DNA of 64,000 nt from Anodontia alba (taxonomy: Eukaryota; Mollusca; Bivalvia; Lucinida; Lucinidae): the NCBI GenBank assembly GCA_964016985.1, contig OZ024828.1, positions 79,431,225 through 79,495,224 on the forward strand. Reading direction: 5' to 3'. The notes under the pieces are model-generated. The model saw only the letters and a list, made by a program, of their open reading frames with translations, was not told the DNA's origin and did no database searches. Position numbers and translations under genes: made by a program. Positions 55,731 through 64,000 of the stretch are shown here, one piece after another. Position 1 is the first letter of the stretch; every line of letters starts with the position of its first letter.

Positions 55731-56203
55731 CAATTCATGTCAGATATACCAGACACTCGCACTGACTATTCATTTAACCATACTTTCCAATCAGTGTTGT
55801 GTTATCGTCATAATTCCCATATATCGTTTTGAACATGGTATTAATTTATGGGTTTTTTTTTTTTGTTTTTTTGTTTTTTTGTGAGGGGGTGGGGGTGGGG
55901 GACAGGACTGTATTATCTCTCTGTAATAATAAGCCAGAAGCATACATGTTCCTTTCTGCTATGACTCTGATATCGGGCAACCGAAATCTGTAATACAAAT
56001 TTGAATAATGTAATATCTGAAATCTGGTCTTTAACACCTGTGCCAATTAGGGAACTTGAATCCTCGCCTAACTGCAATATCTCCTTATAAAACTCTACAC
56101 CAGTAGGAAAACGCCGTTGCATTTTGTGTTAAAATGACGACCATATACGATACATACTTATTAGGATGATTTGTATATAAAACAATGAGCCCACTGCTTT
56201 TCT

Positions 56204-56207
<4 letters not shown>

Positions 56208-56238
<31 letters not shown>

Positions 56239-56239
56239 C
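56208..56239. repeat. Poly-T tract
   Basis: About 32 T bases. It could be a retroposon tail on the minus strand. Confidence 0.9.
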
Positions 56240-56389
56240 AACTTAAACGCTTGATATACGTTTTCCAAGATAGTCGTTATTTTTCCCACACAAGCGTATT
56301 TCCAACTTAGTCTCTTCACAGACGTAGCGTGCCAAAATAAAATAACTATTACTATCAGTGGTAATACTACTAATAAAAAACTAGACGCC

Positions 56390-56560
56390 ATCGCAAATCC
56401 CCACGCTCCGTGCTAATGTTGCTCCCGCACACCCTTACCAAGCGGGGAAGTCATATAGCAAGTTTGGTTAAATTCCGCCAAGTGGTTTAGGAGGAGATAG
56501 CGTGACGGACAGACGGACGGACGGACGGACGGACGGAGGCTTTCACAATATCCATATCGC
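56390..56560 (+). repeat. Dispersed repeat ending in (GGAC)n
   Basis: GGTTTAGGAGGAGATAGCG leads into GACGGACAGACGGACGGACG, as at 740-830. Confidence 0.6.
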
Positions 56561-56644
56561 TTTAATTTTTTAAGCGTGCAGATAATAAAAATACTTGCCT
56601 ATATACAAAGAGGTCCACTCTAAAAGGAAATAATTTGCTCCGAA

Positions 56645-56670
56645 TAATAATAATAATAATAATAATAATA
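56645..56670. repeat. (ATA)n microsatellite
   Basis: Nine AAT/ATA units in a row. Confidence 0.85.
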
Positions 56671-56679
56671 GCTCCGCGT

Positions 56680-58004
56680 ATATAATTCTTTTTTTGTATT
56701 CTTGAATCAGGTTTTGTACCAATCTAAGTAGACTGGCTACCGTCTAACTGATATTTGAATCAGCATAAAATGATATATATTGTAAAATAAATCTTATCCT
56801 CTGCAATATCTTTCTCTCTGATTAGGCTGATCAGATAGGCTATGGGTTTCTGATGGGTAAGGGAGATGATACATGCAGAAAATAGTCAAGGAGGAGTACT
56901 TTACCTTTGTTACATTTGAACTAAAACTCATTGCCATGGGGCCAGGCTACAATCTGTGATCCATCAGTTGCTTAGAAAGCCGGCGCTGCTTTCCATTCTA
57001 CCCAATGCATAACGCAACCATTCGACTTCTTCATCTTCGTCATCATATTCTAGTTCTTGTTTTTGTTTCTCACTCTGTTATCTGCACGAGGTGATACACA
57101 GCGTGCAAAAGGACCCTCTAGCCATATGCCTACAACGGGGACCGAGATCAGCCCGCCCATTCATGCAGTCTGATTAGGGTTTGTGCTGCCTGTTTGCAGA
57201 CTCAATGGATACTGTAGAAGAACTCGGCGAGATGATGCGGGCCTTCCGGTTGATTGCAATATCATTTAGAACGTGTCTGAGAAGAAAACGAGATGTATGG
57301 TCTGTGTAAATAGCCCAGCTTTTGCCACAGCGCAGTGTCGTCAGTCTTTGATTTCTGTCCACAAAATCGTCGGATAATTTGGATTATATCGACGGAATCA
57401 GAGCGCCTGATTGGACTGCTTAAATGCACAGTCTGTATTAGGGCTTATCTGTTAATATTCTCCCAAAAGACGTTTTCTGCTCGTCTCATGGCTAGGTGCA
57501 TGCATTTTGTTTGTCCGTCAGCTTGACGCACATTTAACCACAAAACAGAACCTTGGATCCATGCCTTATTTAGTCTTTAGTTTGAAAATATTCGATCTAT
57601 TACAATTTAAAATGTGCCTTCAAGCATATGCGGACAGCGAAGGCCCAGATCAGACTGCGCGGATGCGCAGTCTGATCAGGGCCTTCGCTGTCCGCTTACA
57701 GTATCATTGGATATTACGGGATATATGAAGTATAGCAAAGACCTTCACCAGACTGTGCGTCTTTGCTGGCTAATCTGGGCTATTATTTTTCGGGTATGCC
57801 CTGTAGAGACTTTTTTTTCGCATGATGCGGTACACTTATTATTGCAAACAATTACGTTATTTACAAACTTGTAGAATACAATTTGCACAAAAGGGGCTCA
57901 GAAGATTTCAAGTCAACAAACTATGGTCTTTTATAAGCTGTCAAAAGGAGATAGCTACAATAAGCAGAAAATGTACTTTTATGGCTTATCGTGTTAACCC
58001 TTAA
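56680..58004. other. Spacer with short palindromes
   Basis: Apart from the palindrome at 57630-57695 I see no gene. Short open frames occur on both strands (57174-57362 minus, 57335-57526 plus) without family resemblance. Confidence 0.4.
57630..57695. repeat. Near-perfect CTGATCAG-family palindrome
   Basis: The 31-base arms GCGGACAGCGAAGGCCC... and ...GGGCCTTCGCTGTCCGC differ at one position, with a 4-base loop. Confidence 0.85.
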
Positions 58005-58203
58005 AGCGCCAATCACAAATGCAGCAGGTTTTTTTATCAACGAAAATCAGACTTGGAATTTCACGGGAATCGTCTGCCTAAGGTTTGGCATTTTAACGTG
58101 AATCGTCCGTCTAACAGGTGATTCATATGAAATGTCTAGTCTTTTTTATGTGAAAATTAATAAAAAAAAAATGATTGTCGTCTGCTATGTTTTGCTTAGC
58201 GCT
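58005..58203. mobile_element. TTAA-type MITE, family C, copy 4
   Basis: TTAA flanks both sides (58001-58004, 58204-58207). Ends are AGCGCCAATCAC and GCTTAGCGCT. The centre is diverged from copy 2 (GGAATTTCACGGGAATCGTC). Confidence 0.7.
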
Positions 58204-58785
58204 TTAAGAATTATAAACAAATATTCGGATAGACACGGCTGAACAAATACTGTAGATCTAAATCAAAAACTGTCCCAGAAGGATAAGAAATAATTCATTC
58301 AGGATGTGTACTGTTTAACAGTCAGGCACCACGGCTGCCAAATGGATTACCGTATTTACCTGTAGTTGCCTGTACTGAATGTGAATTTTCTGAATTTTTC
58401 TGTCTGCTGGCACATTTCAAAGCCTACACCAAAGACGAACTGTTTCTAACTTCTATTTCTGCAGATACCCAACCCGTGTTACCTTTACTAGACAAATAAG
58501 GTGCCTGTTTATACTGGCTCCAAGAAAATAACGACAAGCTTTATTCATAACATATTCGACTTTTTGGACATCTATTCCCCATAGAACAAAACAGGTTCAA
58601 TCACTGATTTAATCATTTTTTTTTTTATTATTTATTTATTTACATCCGGGAAAAAATCTAGGAAAAATCGCCCTATTGACGCTTTCGAAATGGGGCTACT
58701 CTTAAAGGAAAGAATTAACGCCCAATGAAAGAAAATTCTTTTCTTAAAGAGCAGCCTTTATGATAGATCAGGAAAATATATTTAA

Positions 58786-59017
58786 CATTACGAAAACACG
58801 CCTATTCAAATATATAGAAAATTTCACCTAAAAGAACTGAAAATTTTCAAATAAAAAACTCTGATATTTTTCATGCGAGGCGGTTCTAACGAGTCACCCA
58901 CAATCTATGTTTTAAGCAGAAATAAAAATAATAATGTATACCCTTGTAAACCCCAGTTTTACTATATAAAAATGGGGTTTAAGGGGGTCAAAATTATATA
59001 GGCGTGTTTTCGTGATG
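58786..59017 (+). mobile_element. Palindromic MITE, family A, copy 7 (one hairpin arm deleted)
   Basis: Starts CATTACGAAAACACGCCTAT and ends ATAGGCGTGTTTTCGTGATG: near-perfect 20-base terminal inverted repeats. The left hairpin arm is missing before GAGGCGGTTCTAACGAG. Confidence 0.87.
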
Positions 59018-59159
59018 ATGTTAGGTAATCTCTATTGCGTATGTTTTCCTTGCGCACAAATGCAATCTCTGAATCTGCATAATGAGAGCTACGCCTGTGT
59101 CAGTAACAAACAAACCACCTGTGACAACAAGAGATAATAGATAGAATCTTTTAAGAAAA

Positions 59160-59560
59160 ATAGGGGGCGTCTGGATTCACAATATATACACCGGACCTCT
59201 TTATAGGACGAGTCATTATCAGACAGTTTCAGATATAAGACGACTTAGAGGCGCACCCCAAAAGTATTGCATCCAAACAAAAATATATAAATCATATAGA
59301 AAAATGACCATTTATGGTTTTTTCTATATACTCGATATACGATACATTTTGTTTGGCTAAAACTTCTTTATAAGACGATTCATTATGATATGGTTTCAGA
59401 TAATAGACGATTGAAAGGTGGACCCCGCCCCCCTCCGCTAAAGTTGTATCCAAACAAAAACGTGTATAGATTATATATAAAAATGACTATTTATGGTTAT
59501 TTTGTCTCTATAATTTATACATTTTTATTTGGGTACAAGAGTTGTAAGGTAACACGGTTT
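59160..59560 (+). repeat. Two units of a dispersed repeat
   Basis: TTATAGGACGAGTCATTATC...TTTCAGATATAAGACGA and TTATAAGACGATTCATTATG...TTTCAGATAATAGACGA recur about 170 bp apart. Confidence 0.55.
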
Positions 59561-59638
59561 CTGCTTTGGATTCCATTGCTATAAATAAAGGCCATGGTGT
59601 ATTCGGAAATTAACATACGTCCGAACAACAAAACTTAC

Positions 59639-59711
59639 TGATCTATGCGGAAGCTCACGCCAACATGAATGAAATGTCCACACAGCTGCTGGAAATCACA
59701 GTCGTCGACGT
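59639..59711 (-). CDS. Candidate upstream exon of the RRM gene
   Basis: The acceptor ATATGCAG and donor GTAAGT bound 73 nt with one open frame, VDDCDFQQLCGHFIHVGVSF then RID. This looks like RRM helix 1 and beta2 and would lie just before exon a in the protein. However, it ends two bases into a codon while exon a starts on a codon boundary. Either a short exon between them is missing, or an indel exists, or the match is chance. Confidence 0.33.
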
Positions 59712-59741
59712 CTGCATATGTGTGTGCGTGTGTGCGTGTGT

Positions 59742-59835
59742 TGAAGTTTAGCGGCCCAGTCAGCACTGTTAAGGTCATGTCGAGCCGATCAGTTAACCTT
59801 CTCACACTTTTCCTGGTCAGGATATAGGAGTAAGG
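59742..59835 (-). repeat. SINE body fragment
   Basis: GTTTAGCGGCCCAGTCAGCA and GTCATGTCGAGC match the tail of the SINE at 19880-20190. It starts about 30 bases upstream of the candidate RRM exon. Confidence 0.6.
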
Positions 59836-59976
59836 AACTTCCTGGAATTTTGAAAAAAAAATGCATCTAAGATTCTTCCCAGTGGGTTAATGGGACGTTG
59901 TAAAACGTCATGTGCCCGCGCCCACGACGTTCATGCGACGTTGGATAAACAAACGCCTTGTGCTCGTCGGGTTTAA

Positions 59977-60172
59977 CTTTTACCACTGCTGACGGTATTT
60001 TTCTCTTTTTTCCCCAGAAAACAGGCTTTGACGCACCATGCCAATTGACTTTGACAACTCTTATGGACTATAGGCTTTGACATTCCATGAAATGTCGAGG
60101 CCTATTTTCTGGAAAAAAATATGAAAAATCTGTCAGAATGTCTGCTTGAAATTTTACCCAGCTTGCTAAGAG
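59977..60172. mobile_element. TTAA-type MITE, family C, copy 5
   Basis: TTAA flanks both sides (59973-59976, 60173-60176). Ends are CTTTTACCACTGCTGAC and CCCAGCTTGCTAAGAG. The centre has CAGAAAACAGGCTTTGAC and its inverse. Confidence 0.8.
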
Positions 60173-60179
60173 TTAAATG

Positions 60180-61768
60180 TACTTTCTGATATTTTATTTC
60201 AGATTTAATGTACTATATTCAACTAACATGTATTATAAACTGGACTCCCAAAACTGTAAAACTGTAAAATATTTATCTAATAACAATAACTCTTAAGGAT
60301 ATTTGGATGTCTTTTGGCAGGGCATTATTTCCCACAAGTAAAGGTACCTGGTCTGTTTTCTTTCTTTTCTTTTCTTTTCTTTCATTTTGCGCGCATGCGT
60401 GTGTGTGTTCATTTCCTGCACAAATATATATTTGGATAACTTATTTGCGTCATTAATCAGTACTGGCTCGTATCATCCAGAAAGGCTTTAACCATAGAAG
60501 TAATCCGAGTCTTCTCTGATGTTTCAGTGTTTGTGTTTGTTTTGTTTGTATTGATATTTGTCACCAACATCAGAGAAACGGGAAATTTCCTATCCTGTCT
60601 AAAATAAGGGTTTTCACCAAATAGAGGCATGAAAAATATGTAGACAGCCACTAAGGATTATGAAACTAATATTTTATTACTGAAAACAAATGGTAATACT
60701 TGAATAATTAACATTTTGGAATAACGAATTGGCTTTTATCGTATCCGGTCTAGGCAAAGAGGTACAGACTTTGGCAGTTAGAGAGAAAAATTAGGTTATG
60801 CAAGTTTCCAATGAAACTAATTATTTAATCTATTGAATAATGGTTTGTTTATTCTAAACTTTAATGCTGCTATCTGCTAGATGAGATTTAAAATTTTCTT
60901 TGAAAGCACCCAACCAGGATTGGCTGGGGAAATTCTACATTTTCGATAGCTATAAGTTGCTCTGACGGTAAGTGGTAAATATCAAAATAAAGAAAAGCCA
61001 CTTAACCCATATATAAGCCTAGTGTCACGTAAAAGGGACATTGGCAAACAATTTAAACCCAAACCAGACGCCGTCTGGTCAAGGTCTACACTGTTTGAAT
61101 AAACTCTTTCGGAGCCAAATTTCAGACTACATTTTTTTTAAACAAACTATCGATTAAAAGTTGAATAATTGAATGTCAAACAGCGTAGATCCTGATGAGA
61201 CGGCTCATTATGAGCCGTCTCATCTGGATCTACACTGTTTGCAAGAGCCTATTATTATCGACTATGGCAGTGAAAGAGTTAAGTTAGATATTTCTACAAA
61301 ACATTACAATAATTAAAATTAACAAGACACCCTGACATAGGAAATGAATCTGTTCAAGGAGTTAAGGTAGAAGAATCCATTCGGCATAAATGGGTTAAAC
61401 GTCAGAGAAGACTCGGACTACCATAGAAGGAGTTAGTTGCCCTGGGCCTTCGCTGTGCGGGTCGCTTAGAGAGGCCCATATGGTCTTATCTCGTACCTTC
61501 GTCGAGCCTATTTGACGTAATTGGTGTGATAATTGATTGATAAAAGTATATTGACACTTGCTTGACACCTAACCTGCATTTCTTTTTTTGCCTGTTTCCT
61601 GAGGGTTGTCTAGAAATATATGGTTCTATTCACTAGTTTAATTAAATTATTAAAACACGGACAGACAAACAAACAAAAAACATAAGGTCCTTATAATCAC
61701 CTTTAATTACTATATACACTATCAACATCTGTTTTATAGTAAATAACCCAATGTTGTTGTCCATGTTT
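60180..61768. other. Spacer with GATCAGACGC-family palindromes
   Basis: A TTTTCTTTTC microsatellite lies at 60358-60383. GTAGATCCTGATGAGACGGC and its inverse form a hairpin at 61187-61240. No gene recognised. Confidence 0.45.
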
Positions 61769-62023
61769 CATTAATACGTAAACACGGCCTATTCAGATAT
61801 GTAGAAAAATTCACTTCCAAAAACAGAAAGTTTTCAGATAAAAAATAAACTCTGATATTTTTCATATTTCTATTCAAAACATAGATTGTGGGTACTCGTT
61901 AGAACCGCCTCACCCACAATCTATGTTTTAAGAAAAATAATGTATACCCATGTAAACCTCAGTCTTACCATATAAAACTGGGGTTTAAGGGGGTCGAAAT
62001 TATATAGGCATGTTTTCTTGATG
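61769..62023 (+). mobile_element. Palindromic MITE, family A, copy 8 (hairpin shortened)
   Basis: Starts CATTAATACGTAAACACGG and ends TATAGGCATGTTTTCTTGATG. The second hairpin arm is mostly lost (GAACCGCCTCACCCACAATC). A near-repeat of the left flank (TCCTTATAATCACCTTTAAT) appears again after the element at 62053. Confidence 0.82.
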
Positions 62024-63035
62024 TTTAATTATTAAAAAAAAATAATTAAGGTCCTTATAAACACCTTAAATTACTATATACACTATCAACATCTGTTTTC
62101 TAGTTAATAACCCTGCAATGTTGTTGTCCAAGTTTAAGGATTTGAATCGAATTTACCCTAAACATGCATTCGCACACCTTAACTGCTTACCATACTTGCT
62201 CTAAAATTGAACAACTTTATTTCACAGCTGTTGCCTTGTCTAAACTCTACTGGATATGTTTCAAACGTTTACGGCGTCTGATCTGGGTGTACAAGGTTTG
62301 CTCAGCCTCGTCTGTCCGAATTCTTTGGGTAAGACCGAGGCTCTGTCTTGCCTTGTCGCGACCCCATCCCTCTCCACCACCACCACCATACCCCGCTGGA
62401 AATTTTCCACATTTTACTGAAATAAGATTAACAACAACAACAACAACAACAGAATAATGCAGCTGTGACTAGGAAATATAAATGTAGCATAATTTTCGAC
62501 AACTTGTTAGCGAAGGCTTAGTTAGACCTTTCTCCTTAGACCTGTATCTTTTTTTTTTTTTTTTTTTTTTTCACTTTACCTTCTTCCAGTGAGGCTAAGC
62601 TCAGTCATGTCTGATCAGTATTGACCACTTCATCTATCAGTTTTCGACACATTAACAGGTAGTAAAATGCACTTATGTTCGATTGTTCGATTTTTGTGAC
62701 AAGTATGGTAAGGACCCAGATGGGAGGTGCGGGGAGGGGGTACTCTGAAGTTTGCCTGCTACATAAGCTATGACTATTTTGGGGGGTTAAGAATTTTGAA
62801 TTTTACTGTTGTGGCTATTATTCTGGGTGTTGGCCATTTGCAGGTATTTTTGGGGGTTCACTTTCAAAGCTGACTATTTTGTGGGGTCTATCAAAATTCT
62901 CGGTATTATTTTTGGGGTATTGTGAGAGCCGGGGTTAGAACCTTCTGTTGAACTGTCAGTTGTTTTTATTTAGTTTTATTTCTCTATTTCTTCGGTGCAT
63001 CAGTTCAACGCAAAAACGGAGCTACTGTTTGGAAA
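62024..63035. other. Spacer with short repeats
   Basis: Contains an AACAAC repeat at 62431-62450, a 21-base T run at 62550-62570 and TGACTATTTTGGGGG-like units at 62770-62930. No gene recognised. Confidence 0.4.
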
Positions 63036-63497
63036 CTGTTTAAAGCACTTATAAGTCTGTTCGTCTTCAGATATATGAATAGTGGAAACAAATTACGAAC
63101 ATGTGTGTAGTTCGTCTGTCATTACTGACAATGACCATTCCTAATCAACTGTGTGATGTGTTATTATTTGTGTGTTCTTAGATGGCTGATGAGACCAATC
63201 TTAGCTCTGAACTGCCTGTTGCAGATAGAACAAGAGAGGTCTGAGGAAGAAAGCTCTGTTGGTGAAGCCTTACGGCCCTGGCTTTCCGCTGTGCACGTTT
63301 CTGCTCGGCTTCGCCGATTCTTTTTGCTTCGTATTCACCAGCTCCCCTTCTTATGAGGCCTCGCCACTTTGTTCGAGCCTGTGCAATCTGTTCCCACGAC
63401 TCTGTTGGTATGTTGAAGTCTTTAAGGGAGGCTTTGGGAGTGTCCTTGTATCGCTTCTTCTGACCACCATGGGAGCATTTTCCAACTTGTAGTTCTC
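63036..63497 (-). repeat. 462-bp tandem duplication, unit 1, with LINE fragment
   Basis: Nearly identical to 63498-63959, with only a few substitutions. The minus strand encodes part of the LINE C-terminus described for unit 2, but the N-terminal part MPDERLP is missing at the junction. Confidence 0.95.
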
Positions 63498-63959
63498 CTG
63501 TTTAAAGCACTTATAAGTCTGTTCGTCTTCAGATATATGAATAGTGGAAACAAATTACGAACATGTGTGTAGTTCGTCTGTCATTACTGACAATGACCAT
63601 TCCTAATCAACTGTGTGATGTGTTATTATTTGTGTGTTCTTAGATGGCTGATGAGACCAATCTTAGCTCTGAACTGCCTGTTGCAGATAGAACAAGAGAG
63701 GTCTGAGGAAGAAAGCTCTGTTGGTGAAGCCTTACGGCCCTGGCTTTCCGCTGTGCACGTTTCTGCTCGGCTTCGCCGATTCTTTTTGCTTCGTATTCAC
63801 CAACTCCCCTTCTTATGAGGCCTCGCCACTTTGTTCGAGCCTGTGCAATCTGTTCCCACGACTCTGTTGGTATGTTGAAGTCTTTAAGGGAGGCTTTGGG
63901 AGTGCCCTTGCATCGCTTCTTCTGACCACCATGGGAGCATTTTCCAACTTGTAGTTCTC
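63498..63959 (-). repeat. 462-bp tandem duplication, unit 2
   Basis: Starts CTGTTTAAAGCACTTATAAG as unit 1 does at 63036. Differences include TGTCCTTGTATCGC against TGCCCTTGCATCGC. Confidence 0.95.
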
Positions 63960-63999
63960 CATAGAGGATTTTCTTTGGCAAACGTTCATCAGGCATTCT
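63640..63999 (-). pseudogene. LINE ORF2 C-terminal fragment, runs off the right edge
   Basis: The minus strand reads MPDERLPKKILYGELQVGKC, SHGGQKKRCKGTPKASLKDF, then PTESWEQIAQARTKWRGLIR. This is the conserved C-terminal region of one LINE lineage common in marine invertebrates, normally followed by a zinc-finger motif that is absent here. It is open to a stop at 63640-63642. Only a fragment. Confidence 0.7.
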
Positions 64000-64000
64000 G

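Larger units (their letters stand above)
51055..56125. mobile_element. Satellite array bracketed by inverted arms of about 350 bp
   Basis: The left arm (51055-51085 plus 51822-52165) and the reverse complement of the right arm (55735-56125) share GGAGATATTGCAGT, GCGAGGATT, GACCAGATTTCAGA-ATTACA, CATGTTCAAAACGAT, AACACAACACTGATTG, ATGGTTAAATGAATA and GTCTGGTATATCTGAC. The left arm is split by a foldback MITE. The interior is a tandem array with a LINE inside. Confidence 0.78.

Noticed and set aside
56203..56391. Minus-strand frame with a hydrophobic N-terminus (MASSFLLVVLPLIVIVILFW) next to a T run
   Set aside because: Could be a signal-anchor exon or a retroposed end, but there is no family resemblance, and its end reads through the homopolymer. 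Not enough to call a gene.
57174..57362. Minus-strand 62-codon frame
   Set aside because: No homology recognised and no splice context in line with the RRM gene.
60457..60651. Minus-strand 64-codon frame considered as a further exon of the RRM gene
   Set aside because: It contains an NTNKTNTNT low-complexity run, shows no RRM motif and has no convincing donor.
63153..63818. Identical 67- and 77-codon plus-strand frames in the duplicated units
   Set aside because: They are antisense to a recognisable LINE C-terminal fragment.

Overview
This is a 64-kb piece of animal nuclear DNA. It is AT-rich, intron-rich and mostly made of transposon-derived and tandem-repeat sequence. The mix of repeats (Tc1/mariner, non-LTR retrotransposons, tRNA-headed SINEs, many palindromic MITEs and tandem arrays ending in GAC-rich tracts) together with a ucpB-like mitochondrial carrier suggests a lophotrochozoan, most likely a bivalve mollusc. 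That assignment is inference. A 200-base N run at 40837-41036 shows that this is a draft assembly.

Two host genes can be read, both on the minus strand. (1) A complete SLC25 mitochondrial carrier gene, ATG at 27228 to stop at 909: six coding exons (27165-27228, 19065-19224, 17806-17945, 10752-10957, 4733-4889, 909-1090) join in phase to 302 codons with all three PxDxxK carrier signatures. (2) The 3' part of an RNA-binding protein gene: exons 39909-40050, 36436-36525 and 34127-34335 join in phase to the second half of an RRM followed by an RGG-rich tail, resembling the FET (FUS/EWS/TAF15) family. A possible upstream RRM exon lies at 59639-59711, but its phase does not fit directly. The rest of its 5' end was not found.

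Everything else is mobile or repetitive. Introns of the carrier (0.9-27 kb) hold a LINE with a perfect 14-bp target-site duplication (13510-15016), a minus-strand LINE fragment split by a TTAA-flanked MITE (21.8-23.2 kb), a decayed Tc1 (24.4-25.4 kb), SINEs and several MITE families. From 28 to 41 kb come more foldbacks, arrays of 40, 39 and about 160 bp, and SINEs. From 43.1 to 48.4 kb a giant inverted structure made of repeated units that switch orientation near 45.05 kb is interrupted by a nearly intact Tc1 transposon (45503-47091; 26-bp TIRs, TA duplication, one frameshift). From 48.5 to 50.8 kb lies a 41-bp satellite. From 51.05 to 56.1 kb a satellite array with a LINE inside it is bracketed by inverted arms, one of which is split by a long foldback transposon. 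The right edge holds a 462-bp tandem duplication of a LINE C-terminal fragment.

No CRISPR array, operon or prokaryotic system is present. The most interesting signals are structural: MITEs ending five to seven bases from two splice donors of the carrier, several MITE families with readable target duplications, and the two inverted-arm satellite structures.
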